A stretch of DNA of 64,000 bases. It comes from Larix kaempferi (lineage: Eukaryota; Streptophyta; Pinopsida; Pinales; Pinaceae). The position numbers and the translations under genes are program-made. The notes under the pieces were generated by a model that saw only the letters and a program-made list of their open reading frames with translations, was not told where the DNA came from and made no database searches. Positions 34,301 to 46,259 of this stretch are shown here, one piece after another (within the stretch, counting starts at the first letter, position 1; each line of letters begins with the position of its first letter). Location of the stretch: NCBI GenBank assembly GCA_027924585.1, contig BSBM01000151.1, forward strand, positions 12,236,001 to 12,300,000, written 5' to 3'.

Positions 34301-36579
34301 TCATATTTTATCTGGGTCACCAATAATCCTCGAGAATTCTTTCCAGTTGGGTGGTCTGTAAACTCCTTGATCAATTTTTGTATGTGTTGAGTAGGTACAT
34401 CTGGACCTTTGTTTGATAAACTTGTAATGTTGTGGATGAGCTCAGCATTTATTTCGACTGGAACGTCAAAATAGAATTTTCCATTATGATATATGCTTAC
34501 TATGAATCGAGCAATAATGTCTTTCAGTCCAGCAAACTGTTCCAGCAGAGGTGCATTCATGTATTGCATAATGTTAGCAGTCCGCAGTTTTTGGGTTGGC
34601 TCCCTCCAATGGCCATCTAATTCCTTTGCCCACTCAAGAATATCTTTCCAAGTTTTTCGCCAGTGTGGTTCGTGTACCTTAGCGTTTCAAACCAACTCTA
34701 AACAGGCTTCCAGCGGTGTTTGTGCCATTTCCAATTCACGGACTTTAGCTGTGGCTGAACGGGTTGTAGTTTGAGATTTCTTGGGCGCCACAGTCTCTAT
34801 AGAACTCTCAAGTTCACAAAAGGCTTCTATTGTCTTTGAAGTGTGGTTCTGCAGTTCTTAGCAAAAGAGTATCCAACAATCTTCTAGGTCGGCATTTATG
34901 GAGGAAGCGTTTGGCGCATGTGAATTAAAAGTAGCTGATTGCATTAAATAACGATTTGACAACCTATTTGATTCAGACTGACAGTCTATCTGTTCGTTGT
35001 CGCGTGAATGTGGGTTTTTCCCATCTATTGGTCGGTGATCCCGACTGCTTGTTGCTTGTAGAAATTGTCGATTGTGAGTAGTCGAGGGTGATTGATGAAT
35101 TCGACCAACTACTACTGGCTCTTCTCTTTGTCTATGTATTTTTGGTTGGTTTTCTTTGGTTGTAGTTTGGGTAGGAGTAGATGCAATGTTCGGATATAAT
35201 TTGTTGTGTAGTTCTGTCATATTCTGTACCCTTTTATATATTTGTTCTTCTTTCATAAAGTGATTTGAGTACTGAAAAGTGATTTTATAAGAAGCACAAT
35301 GTTTAGCCACTTTTCCTTCGTTGTCATTTCTTACAAATATTTTTTTTCCAAAGTGAAAAGGTTCCAAGTCTGCAATAAAGGCTTCCATTGCCTTAATCTT
35401 ATGAAATTTGTATCCACCAATGATAAATGGTACAGGTGGGTAAGAGGCTATGTTGTTGTGATCGAGATAGTTACCAATTCCATTGATGAACACTTGTCTG
35501 ATGGATTATTGATGCACAATGTAATTTGTAGCATATTTGGGCAATAGAGAAGGAGGTTTTGTGCCCCCATACATTCTAATGTATGTCCCTTCTTAGGAGA
35601 AGTAATAGTCTCCATATTCACCTATTACATCCAAGGCATTGTCTGACATACAATTTGCTTCTTTATTGAAGACAAGTAAATAAAGGGGCATGATTAGTTC
35701 TTCACATAGTAATTTGTAGTACCTTACATATCGGTGAGCCCAAGTTAACTGATATGCTACATGAATGAGAGTTTTATTTTGATTCCAAGTACATCCCAAA
35801 TTAGGGAAAGGGTGGCTGACTAATATGCAATCGATAAGGTAGCTAGACATGAAGAATTATGATTTCCCTTGTGAAAGGCCCATTTGAGCTGTAGAAATGG
35901 TTGACGCAATACTTTTTGAAATAATAGTTTCCTAATTGAAGATTGTACCATGTGTGGCAACATGGTATATCAATGGAACCCAACTGAATTTATAGTTCTT
36001 GGCGTTTGGTAGACCAAAGAGTCTGCTCAACAATAGGACAATGATTCTATAGGGGGTCCTTAAGTCTTTGGTGGCGTATTTCTTGGTATATTTGGATGTA
36101 AGTTGTTTGCCTGGTAGCACCATTTCCCTTGCACATTCAACATTATCTATATTGGCACGTCTTACCCAAGCATCAGTTAAAAATACATTGGAGGGAGGCA
36201 ACTTGTATGCGGCTGCAAGGTGCACTGGTTTGAAGGATGCTAGATTTTCCCCATTTGCGTTTGAAATCATCCTTGTCGTAGTATGTACATGGGGCAAGAT
36301 CCATGCAATAACCTCTAAGCAGTGAAACAATTATGGTCATGTAGTTGCCTTGTGAAGGTTGGACCTCTTGATGTTTTCATAAATTATGGTTTCCTCCAAG
36401 TTTGAATTAGGTATATTTCTATCTCTGATAGCTATGTACAACTCGCCCCATTTGAACTCATCTCTGCAACCTATGGTGGGTTCAGTGTCTTTAAATAGTG
36501 TTTCCAGTTGTATCTTTTTAGTCGTTTCTTTTTCAAGGTCCATCTGTTCAGCCTTTCTTTTGTCGAGCTTTTACAACAT
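31395..36579 (-). pseudogene. unrecognised large coiled-coil gene, about 1728 codons, decayed
   Basis: From an ATG at 36579 the minus strand stays in one phase to about 34200, then, after one frameshift, in a second phase to a TAG at 31395. More than ten in-frame stops interrupt it, yet protein-like sequence continues through each of them. The N-terminal part (36579-35900) has DEFKWGELYIAI and FLTDAWVRRANIDNVE; the middle (35500-34180) has long mixed segments; 33746-32481 is a 421-codon open frame, acidic and Ser/Pro-rich; 32480-31395 is Lys/Gln-rich (KEKSKKKEKNKRR) and then strongly coiled-coil (MRETRETIDNLQKEHRVADE). I do not recognise it. Orientation is the same as the Helitron genes to its right, so it may be Helitron cargo or an independent transposon gene. 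Confidence 0.65.
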
Positions 36580-36860
36580 CCCTGATTTGAAAACATACAG
36601 TGTTAATAATGAGGAATCTTGATTTAAATGTTTACAATGTACCTAGTATTGAAGATAGACACAGATAAGTTATAAACTCCTGTTGCTGTTGTAAGCAGAG
36701 GATATAGTACATTTTGTGCTTAAACAATGATAATGAAATGTGGAATCAATATAAGTTATACAACTATAAATGGAAATAATACAATCAAAAGCAAAAGCTT
36801 CAATGGAGCTTGGTAAACATTAATAACATATAGAATTGTTCATATGAATATTGAATATGT

Positions 36861-38240
36861 TCTTCGACATTTTTTCTAAGATATGGTCGGAAGTCAAAAT
36901 GGTCGGAGTCGGTCGAGCCTTTAAATATTGGTCGACTCTTAACTATGTCATTGTGTATTTGTCGGTTTTTTGGTCGGCCTCAAGTTGTCGGAAGTCAAAA
37001 TGGTTAGAAGTGAAAATGGTCGGAGTTGGTGGAGCCTTTAAAAATTGGTCGACTCTTAAGTATGGACAGTTTGTTTTGGTCGGCTTGAAGTTGTTATTGT
37101 GTAAACATCAACAACATATTGAATTGTTGATATGAATATTGAATTTGTTTTTCGACTTTTTTTCTAAGATATGGTCGGAAGTCAAAATAGTCGAAGTTGG
37201 TCGAGCCTTTAAATATTGCTCGACTCTTAACTATGTCATTGTGTATTTGTCGGTTTTTTGGTCGGCCTGAAGTTGTTATTGTGTAAACATCAACAACATA
37301 TCGAATTGTTTATATGAATATTGAATTTGTTTTTCGACATTTTTTCTAAGATATGGTCGGAAGTCAAAATAGTCAAAGTTGGTCGAGCCTTTAAATATTG
37401 GTCGACTCTTAACTATGTCATTGTGTATTTGTCGGTTTTTTGGTCGGCCTGAAGTTGTTATTGTGTAAACATTAACGACATATCGAATTGTTGATATGAA
37501 TATTAAATTTGTTTTTCGACCTTTTTTCTATGAAATGGTCAGAAGTCAAAATGGTCGGAGTTGGTCGAGGCTTTAAATATTGGTCGACTCTTGATTATGT
37601 CATTGTGTATTTGTCAGTGAATGCTAAGCATTGACCGAGCTAGTTGATGCCTTTAAAAATTGGTCGACTCGTAAGTATGTGGATTAATTGATAGACGGTT
37701 TGTTTTGGTCGGGCTGAAGTTGTTATTGTGTAAACATTAACAACATATCGAATTGTTGATATGAATATTGATTTTTTTCGACATTTTTTCTAAGATATGG
37801 TCGGAAGTCAAAATAGTCGGAAGTCAAAATGATCGGTTGTGAAAATGGTCGCAATTGGTGGAGCCTTTAAATATTGGTCGACTCTTGACTATGTCACTTT
37901 GTATATTTTTTTCGACATTTTTTCTAAGATATGGTCGGAAGTCAAAATACTCGGAAGTCAAAATGGTCGGAAGTGAAAATGGTCGGAGTTGTTGGAGCCT
38001 TTAAGAATTGGTCGACTCTTAAGTATGTGGTTCAATTGATGGACAGTTTGTTTTGGTCGGCTTGAAGTTTTTATTGTGTAAACATCAACAAGATATGGAA
38101 TTGTTGATATGAATATTAAATTTATTTTTTGACATATTTTCTAAGATATGGTTGGAAGTCGAAATGTTCGGAAGTCAAAATGGTCGGAGTTGGTCGAGCC
38201 TTTAAATATTGGTCGACTCTTAACTGTGTCATTGTGTAAA
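36861..38240 (+). repeat. GTCGG/GTCGAC-rich satellite array, left of the Helitron genes
   Basis: Units begin TTCGACATTTTTTCTAAGATATGG at about 36861, 37152, 37333, 37515, 37778, 37912 and 38127; the cleanest period is 181-182 bases. Inside each unit are GGTCGGAAGTCAAAATGGTCGG, GTTGGTCGAGCCTTTAAATA and TTGGTCGACTCTTAACTATG. Irregular spacings reflect partial units. A related array with the same orientation lies at 47460-48300. Confidence 0.85.
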
Positions 38241-38880
38241 GATGTTCGACATATTGTTGTTTGAGTGGCTACCGGGATCATTGACTGTCGACCAGGATGA
38301 TATTCTTGCTCATGTCAACTATGAAATTTGATCAGTATTAGAGTCCATTAAGAGTGGTTCGTTTCAGAAAAAAAGACTGACCAGTAAAATAAGTCGACGA
38401 TTAAGTCGATACGACTGTATTGAAATTGTCGTTAGTCGAAAAGAAGACAATTAGTCGGCTGCCGACTTGGATACAATAACCATGTGTATTTAATAGTTTT
38501 GTGAAGATAGAAAATAATGATCGAGAGTGTTAGTGAAATAGAGAACAGACTATCATTTCGATGACATGACTTCATCATCCCATGCACACATTTCTTGGAC
38601 AGACCCTTGACATTTTATATTTAGTGGAAAAAAGACTAAGATGGGATGAAATGTGTTGATGTGCTTGGTTTTAAAAAAGTAATGACAACACATTGAAGTA
38701 AATAAGATAGAGTAGTACAAGAAAAGTGATGATAAGAAGATTAAATTTCTTGTCTTCTTTATAGAGTAGTATTTCCTTGTCTTTCATAGAAAAATATAAA
38801 AGCTGGTAGCAACAACAATACAAGATGTGAAAAAAATGGAGCTGCAAAGTAGCAGGAATATAACTTTATGGAGCATGTGG
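38241..38880. other. spacer between satellite array and Helitron helicase
   Basis: No gene is seen. A perfect hairpin AGTCGG-CTG-CCGACT lies at 38453-38467; apart from it, the stretch is AT-rich and unremarkable. Confidence 0.4.
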
Positions 38881-41800
38881 CTACAAATATTTCGAAGCAA
38901 GTAAGTTATCTTCTTGTATTATGCGCTGCACATAGGGACTATCTTTCATTCGAGAATACTTACAAAAGGAAAAAGGTGGAGATATGTGAAGGCCTGATAG
39001 AGATTTTACTCTTGATATTGCAATGAATGTAAGTCCCTGTCTATCAGTGTTGCCAATATCTATTATTGCATTTTGCAACGTCATCCCTTGTGCTTTATGG
39101 ATTGTTAAACCCCATGCCATGTGAAGTGGTACTTGTCTTCGTGAACCCCTTGTTATAGGAGGAATGGGGACATAATTTGGATTGGAAGAATCCCATGGGG
39201 GGCCATTGTAGTGGAGAAAATCGATTACAACATAAGATGGCAATGTAGGTCGTTGATCATTGGAATTGTAGACAATTGCAATAACTTTCCCAAGTGAGCC
39301 ATTCACAAGTCCTGCTGAGACACACAAGTTGGCTGTCAACATGACTTGTTGACCAATTGCTAGTAGAACCTTGAATGGAAGTTGTTCATCATCTATTTAA
39401 CTTTGTACATGTTGTTTATTTTGCTCTGCAAAGCAATGTGCAATTGGCATGTTGAGGAGTTTTAGCATTTGTTTGTTGCGCAGTGCAACAGAGCTATTAG
39501 TTGCGTACAAGTGAGTGCATTGGTCAAATGTATTATTGTCTTCATCTGAAAGCAACGAGGTTGTTCTTGACATGAGGAGCATCCAATATTCAATAGTTGG
39601 ATTTGCATTTCGAAGATTGAGTAAGAGTTGTCGAAAGGAAACTTGAGAAGGGGTGTCCCCTTGTTGTCGAAAGATGGTTGAAAGTGTAACAAAAGTGTCA
39701 AAAGTACGCCAGAGAGCATTCCCTCGTGATGCACCAACATACATGGGGATGTCTTTTACAGGTGGTAGCTGTCCAAAATCACCAAGGAAGATGATGGAGC
39801 AGCCACCAAATGGAGTTGTACATTGGGAGGGGAATGCTTGTCGTAAGCGGTCATCCATGTGGGTTAACAATTTTGGGCCAACGAAACTCATTTCGTCAAT
39901 GATTATGTATCGAATATGGCGGAATTGTTGTTGGAAGCTTGAAAGGGATTGTCCTTCAAGATGATGCATCTCTGTAATGGGTATGCGAAGGGCATAATGT
40001 ATTGTTAACGCATGTATGTTAAAAGCAGCAACACCGGTGGGAGCAAGGAGGAGCAAGGGTGAAGGGTTATTGCTAGAGTCATGTTGGAATGTAGATCTAA
40101 GGCAAGAAATCAAGAAAGACTTTCATGTTCCTGCAGTGCCTTGAATGACCATCTTGAGTGGGGGAAGGGTTGTAGCATTTGTGGAGTGTGCGATGATAAG
40201 GGAAAAGGCCATGCGTTGTGTGGGACACAAGGTGGTAGGAGAACATGAAGATGACAAGGTGTTAGGTTCTACATGTGTAGACATTCGAATGATGTCAATG
40301 AATGGTATAGCTGTTGCATGTATGTCTACAGGAATATGGTGTTCGGTCCAATTGTGGTCTTTGTCAAAGTCACGATGACCAAGCATGTCAAGCTCATCAA
40401 CATAGGGGTTGTTTCCGGGATGGAGTTGAGAAAGGAGTTCCCATTCATCAATGGAAGGGGCTAAGGGCAAATGGTTTAAAGCAGAGGGAGGGGTACTGGG
40501 GGGTTCTGACAAACGATCAACATGCCATGCGGTATATGTGTCTTTAATGCAAAGCCAATTAGAATTTATGGCTAAAGTTGTGGATCCAATGTCATTGTGG
40601 AGGTTGCGGAAAGGTTTGTATAGGAGGATCTCACTCCAGCAAAAGGGAACAAATGAATCTGCAGTAATGGGTGGAATGGTGGTGAATCGAGGAAAGACAT
40701 GAACAATTTTGGGAGGGTAGTTTGGTTTCCATTTTGATTGCTTTATACGAGGTGAGTATGACCAAGATCATGCAGCTTCAAGAAGGGTAAGTTGTTCGAG
40801 TGCAAGTGGGCGTTGCATGTATGTAGAAATGAAGGTGGGTGTTGTTGGGATGTCAAGAGAGTAATTGGAAATATGGCGAAAAACGCTTTGGCTAACATTT
40901 AAGGACATAAAGGAACGATTGCAAATACAAAGAGGGAGTTTTTGGAGCATCTGGCAAGTCTCTTGTGTACCAATGTCTCTTTCTGCAACAGTTTCAGATA
41001 GGAAACGTCTTATTAGCAGAAGGATGGGGGCATCATTTGGAGTTGCATGTGCAAGTCGAGAAAGAAGTGCATGGTAGCTTTCTGATTTAGGCTCTGCCTT
41101 TGATGCATACTTTGAAATATATTTGAGAACATCATGTCTACAGAGAACAGGTTGGAAATCAACATTAGCTCGCCAAATGGATAGCATTATAGGGTTGTGA
41201 ATATTCAGAAGGGCATCATTCCTTGCAGGGTTGTATGTTTTTCGGCCTTTTGCATCAATGAATAAGGAAGAGGTAGGCTGTAGATCAAAGGGGAACCCGT
41301 AACGACATTGAAGAGATGATCCTTTTTTACGTAGGCAAGAAGATTCTGAACATTTTGTGTGCCTTTGGACACACTTAACAAGTTCTTCATAGTCATCCAA
41401 ATGATTAGTTACAAGTATGGAATCTGATCCAATGGTGCATGGATCATTTATAATAGAGGCTTGTAATGTTGGAGTTTGTAAATGGTTGACACGAGGATTC
41501 CATGCTGTAACAAACTTGTCAAAGTATAATTTGGCTTCTTCAACCTATGTAGCATTTGCCCAATCTAACGTGTCCATATTCGGTGCATTTTCTAGCCATA
41601 AGAATCCATGTATATGTGCAGATCCCCTGTGTTGCTATTCATACCTACATGTAAAATATAAAGATTAGGAAAAAATAGTTTAGGTTTTAAATACATTGAA
41701 TTTTCATGGGAATATGAGTTGTGACCAACCTGCACCAATAGTCTTTTGTAAAAAGACCCTTTTTAAGAACCTCTTCTAGAAATATTTTGAATATGTTGTC

Positions 41801-43354
41801 CACATATTTAGATGCAACGTGTGGATTTGATATAAGGTTGCGAATTCTCCATTGGTGTTGTTGCTTTGAAGTGGAAGGAGCTTGTCCAGGCATCAAGGAA
41901 TGCAAATCTGGCCACTTTGTGTCAGCTGCGCTGAGTGTGAAGAAGAATGTAGGTGTTCCTTGTTGAGTGATCATGTCAGTTATCTCACCCCTGCTTTTGT
42001 TCCAATAGGAGCGTGTCCCACAAAGTGTGGATCCGAAGCGCATGACTTGCTCAGCAATTTTAGCATCAGGTAAGTCTTGTAATTGTTGTACAAGTTTTGA
42101 TATAGTTGGGGGCAATGTATCATGAATGTTAAGTTTTACAAATACAGAAGCAGTAGATTGGCTACGATGACGCATCATCAAGTTATAAATGTAATAACGA
42201 AAACGAGGATGTTGCCCAAACCTATTGTCATGGTACCTAAGAAGGTGCAGTGCATAATTGTCCATACCAACCTCTTGAATGTGCGGTTGTTTAAGCATTG
42301 CAACTCCTGAGGGAAATAAGGTTGGTAAGGCCATTGAGAGGAGGCTTATTGTGTTATACTCATTGATAGGGAAAATGTATATTAGGGGCCAGTCAATCCA
42401 AGGTAGAGTGCCTGGATGGCTTGCTGCTAAGAAGCGTTTGATTTCATCAACCTCAGTTCTACAATTTGTTTGTGTAGATATAAAGGAGGATGATTGTTGT
42501 TCATGGGGTTCGAGGATGCTGGATGTTTGAGTAGTAGAAGTTGAGGTATGTTCAGCAGATGGGGAGTAAGCAGGTGTGACATGATGAAGGTGGGCTAAAA
42601 TGTCAGTTGGGTCAAGAGGCAAATAAGATAATGCAGTTGATTTAAGTTGGACATCTTTGTAGTATGGATCATTTGAAATCTTGTATTCAAGAGCACCAAG
42701 AACACGTGTCCGACTAATAAAGAAGTCATAAGGATTTTTTGTAGAACTGCATTTACGAACAATAAGGATATCAATGTCTGAGAGTAAATGAGGGAGGAAA
42801 GTGGCAATGCTTGTAATGTTTTGAGGGAAGCTTATAGTGTGGCCAAAATATGTATATTGTCCCCCACGAGCATGAGTGACTTGTAAAATTGGGTTAACTC
42901 GAGAAATGAGCATTTCTTCAACTTGAGTAAGCCTTGCTAGCACTGATGGTTGTATCCCAGGATCCATATTGTTTGCAATTGAATAGTGGTGGCCATTTTG
43001 TTCTGCATTGCAATGAGAGCATGCATATGCACCAGAAGAGTGTTTTATTTTAATTCTAGGATATGAATCCATGCATATAGAGCATATTTTCATGGGAGAT
43101 AATTTGTCCAGCCTTATACAAAATCGTTGTTGTGTAGCATGTAGATCCATGTTTGTTGGGTGCGTTGTTGTGGATGTGGATGGTGTGGAGCGTGTAAGCG
43201 AAGGTTGAGCAACGTGAAACAGAGAAGGGATATGAACAAGTTGACGAGCAGCTCTATATAGAAGGCGTTGCCGCTTGTTATTTTCATTTTTCTTTTGAGC
43301 ATATATAAGTCTTCTGCGTGCATTCTGTTAATCATTGTTATCATTGGTTGACAT
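38881..43354 (-). pseudogene. Helitron Rep-helicase gene with six in-frame stops
   Basis: The product nicks and unwinds DNA for rolling-circle transposition. The gene reads from ATG 43354 to 41730, an 84-base intron (donor GTTGGT, acceptor ACATGTAG), and 41644 to 38881: 1463 codons in one phase. A Cys-rich N-terminus (CSICMDSY, CSHCNAEQ) and the Helitron N domain (HLLRYHDNRFGQHPRFRYY) precede the Rep HUH motif (QHRGSAHIHGF, about 41600) and the tyrosine motif DVLKYISKYASKAE (about 41100). The helicase has Walker A GTAGT-stop-KSFL (40140), Walker B IIIDEMSFVG and C-terminal HKAQGMTL and FIAISRVKS. In-frame stops occur after MSTNDNND, at YE-stop-QHRG, ANAT-stop-VEE, EAA-stop-SW, GTAGT-stop-KS and VQS-stop-IDD. 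No frameshift was found. Confidence 0.9.
41646..41729 (-). other. short intron in the Helitron Rep gene
   Basis: The minus-strand donor AG|GTTGGT follows WC, and the acceptor ACATGTAG|G restores the reading ...DYWCRYE-stop-QHRGSAHIHGF, as in related Reps. The last two bases of the interval's left end belong to the acceptor within one base of uncertainty. Confidence 0.65.
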
Positions 43355-43890
43355 TCCTACAAAAAAAAGTGTTTAGAAATGCATTGATAGCACATGCAAG
43401 CAGTCTTCCATTTTTTATAGGTAGTATTTTAGACTTGCATATGTCATCTAATGATAAATAAATACTATACATGTAATAATTGCAAGAGTAAACAAAATTC
43501 TCTTGTATAAGATAAATGGTTATCCATGTTGCTTTTATAGTGCCTTTGGTGGAAGAGATAAAAAAAAATATATGTAATAATTCAAAGACTAAAAAAGGTA
43601 TATTGTAAAAAATATGCATTGTGAAGACACTCTTGAACAATGTTTATAAAGAAAAAAAGTATATATTTGACAAAGCAATCTAAATTATAAGTACAGATTT
43701 GAAAATTGCAGCATAGGTTGAAAAAGAATATGTGATTGAACACAATGGTACAACAAAACAAAATAATATAATATTCAAGATTGTTCATTGATGGTTTCAA
43801 GTAGCACCTATGTAAAAGTGTGTACACAGAATTGTGTATTTGCTAAGTACAAGCTAGTAAGTACAAAAGGTAGAAATGAAGAGTAGGAGT
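43355..43890. other. spacer between RPA-like and Rep-helicase genes
   Basis: The stretch is AT-rich with no credible gene. It presumably holds the 3' end of the RPA transcript and the promoter of the Rep gene. Confidence 0.5.
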
Positions 43891-45809
43891 TCAAAGCTTG
43901 CAAGCAATTGGACGTTCAATAAGTAGAATGTGTTCACTTTCAGTAGGAGTATCAACAGGGGACAATGATGGAGAAACCCCTTCTGACATAACAAGAAGCA
44001 CCTTCAACCGAGCATGTGAATTAAAAGTTTCTGTCTTTACTAATAATGTTAGAAGGTACTGGCGAGCACAAACATGTTGAACAATTTCCAAGAGAGACGT
44101 TGGATCATTTGATAGGAGACAAAAATATTTTGTAGAGACCCCCATTAGTTGTTGTGCAGCATCATCAAAAGCTGTGATACCGTATAGTTGTCCAGTAGAA
44201 TCCGTGATGTCAAGCTTGAGTATGTATCGGTAAGCACACTTTGTAAACTCCCCATCACATTTTGTACAATGCCAAACATTGCCAACTTTGTGGGAATTTT
44301 TTTTCATGCATTGTATTCCATCGACAAATAGAGGGCATGCAAGGAAATGAAAGTCATTGATGTTAATATGGGTGATTGTAGCAATAATTGAATACCAAGT
44401 TGCCTTCTCAGAGGGTTGTAGAGATTGTAGCATAGAGATAGAAATGCATTTAAAAGAGGTAGAAGAAGACGAGTTGGATTTTCTGCTCAAAGATGGGGAG
44501 GCGGAATGGAATCCATTGTTAGAAAACCATGCTTGGAGGGCTTCAACTTCCTCAATATCTGGGTTTATAATGAGTTTGGTGTTTGAGATGGTTCCAATGG
44601 TTTTTCCATTAAATTTTGTAACACACCCACCTTTTATTGCAAGGATAGAGGGTGTAGCTGAACCTCGAAGGTTTCCAAGGTGGGCAACCTCAATTGTGCA
44701 ATGCTCCCCCCAAAGTGTAATATCTATGCTATACCTAGACATGTCCCTCAACCCAATTGTTCGGCGAATGACTTCAGAGCCATCCCTTTTGCGGATAGTT
44801 GATGCAGGGGAAACATAAATGACAATTCTGACAAGGTCAACCATGGACTTGATCGGTATAGTTTTAATGTCATGGATAGATTTAAAGTTGAAGCAATGAA
44901 AAGGAATAAGTGGGCACTCTTCCAAGCATCGTTCAATTGTTGAAGAGGAGTTAAGGAAAATATCAAAAGCACTTTCCAAATGGTTGTATTTTGGATTAAT
45001 TGGTTTGATTGTGCCATTTGAGACTATGTAGACTATGCCAACTTGTATTTGGTCATATAATGAGGTAGCTATTTCATTGAACACAAAGATATTAATCTCA
45101 TCTCTAGTAGCACTAATAAGGTCAAACCCAAAGAGTTGACCAGGACCTTTTTGGTTGGTGTAGGTGTTGATAATTGTCTTTGTAGTAACTCGTCCTTGAA
45201 TGGTCCATGTTCTATTGGAAGGGTTGAGCAATGTGAATTGAAGAGTAGGTGCAAGAAGGTTTGGCGTTGGAGAAGGTATTGCAAGTGAAGGGTTTTCGGA
45301 GTTAAGGGTGTTGTTTTCTAAAATAGATGAACTGTTGTGGGTTGTAAAGGTAGGTGTGAGGTTGAAAGGGGATGGGTCACCAATAATTGATGTTTCTAAG
45401 GTGAAAATTTCGAAGGTGTCCAATGCGATAGTCCTGGCAAGAATAATGAACGTAAGTAAGTATAAGTAAAAAATATGTTATAATTATTAGGAGTGAAAAC
45501 TAAAATAAGTGAAAAGGAAGATATGGAAAGCAAATCGTACGTTGTATCATGTACAATGTTGCATGCACACTTGCTAACTTTGATGATTGACCCTTTTTGG
45601 AGCTGTTGCTTTTCCACAACGCTACTGTACCTACTTGGAAGCCGTGTGTCATGCTTATGAATTCCATCAGAGATAGAGATTCGAAAGCGGCCAGTTGTTG
45701 AGTTAAGAGAGCTTAGTTGATCAAGAGCAACAACTTGTACAAGTGGGCATAGGTCAACAACACCATTAATCAAAAGTGAGACAACGTTTTCGGTCAATAG
45801 AGTGTCCAT
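43891..45809 (-). CDS. RPA70-like single-strand DNA-binding protein, Helitron-linked
   Basis: RPA coats single-stranded DNA, here presumably the displaced Helitron strand. Exon 1 runs 45809-45541 (donor GTACGA) and exon 2 45433-43891 (acceptor TTCTTGCCAG), giving 603 residues with no stop. Residues 1-90 match the RPA70 N domain (GVVDLCPLVQVVALDQLSS). DNA-binding domain A follows (WTIQGRVTTKTI, GQLFGFDLISATRDEINI), then domain B (SMVDLVRIVIYVSP, ITLWGEHCTIE). Domain C has a four-Cys zinc site (CPLFVDGIQC, WHCTKCDGEF). Length and domain order are those of RPA1. It lies 537 bases upstream of the Rep gene on the same strand. It is intact while its partner is dead, which may mean recent loss or retained use. 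Confidence 0.85.
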
Positions 45810-46259
45810 AGTGTGGTACTGCGAATAGTTGGACTAGAAAAATAAGCTAAAGAAAAATGTGCCATATTGATATTAAGTATAAAGATACAATATGTTTGAA
45901 ATCAATAAATAAATAGGAGTAAATAGGAGTAAATAAATGACAATCCATTGGCAGAAACAACCTCTAGTTTCCAACAAAAACAAGAAGAAGAAAAAAGGAT
46001 AATTTTACATAAATTGGCAAGTATAAACAGAAACAGTGAGAACAAGAGAGTACCAAATGCCTAGTATAAAGTTTTTTGTTGTGAAAGTTTTTTTTTGTGG
46101 AAGGGAACTTTTCTAGGAGACAAAGACAGGGAAAACTGACCTCTGGTTGTGAAGAAAAAAAAGAAAAAAAAAGGCAGCATAATATTAGGTAAATTTGCTA
46201 AGAGAACCTTGTTTTTAAATATGGAATAGGAACACTGACAATAATTCTAATTTGAAACA
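45810..46259. other. AT-rich region upstream of the RPA-like gene
   Basis: This would hold the promoter of the minus-strand RPA gene. No clear TATA or repeats apart from short duplications (GAGTAAATAG) were read. Confidence 0.4.

Larger units (their letters stand above)
38881..45809 (-). mobile_element. Helitron core (RPA70-like plus Rep/helicase)
   Basis: A rolling-circle Rep fused to a Pif1-type helicase, preceded on the same strand by an RPA70-like gene, is the known gene set of autonomous plant Helitrons. The interval given covers the genes only. I could not fix the 5' TC or 3' CTRR termini; the element may extend to or beyond the GTCGG arrays at 36.9-38.2 and 47.5-48.3 kb. Confidence 0.85.

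Noticed and set aside
38420-38467. Helitron 3' terminus: minus-strand hairpin followed by CTAA
   Set aside because: The gap between hairpin and CTAA is 17 bases, longer than the usual 10-12, and the next base is C where T is expected. No matching 5' TC end was found.
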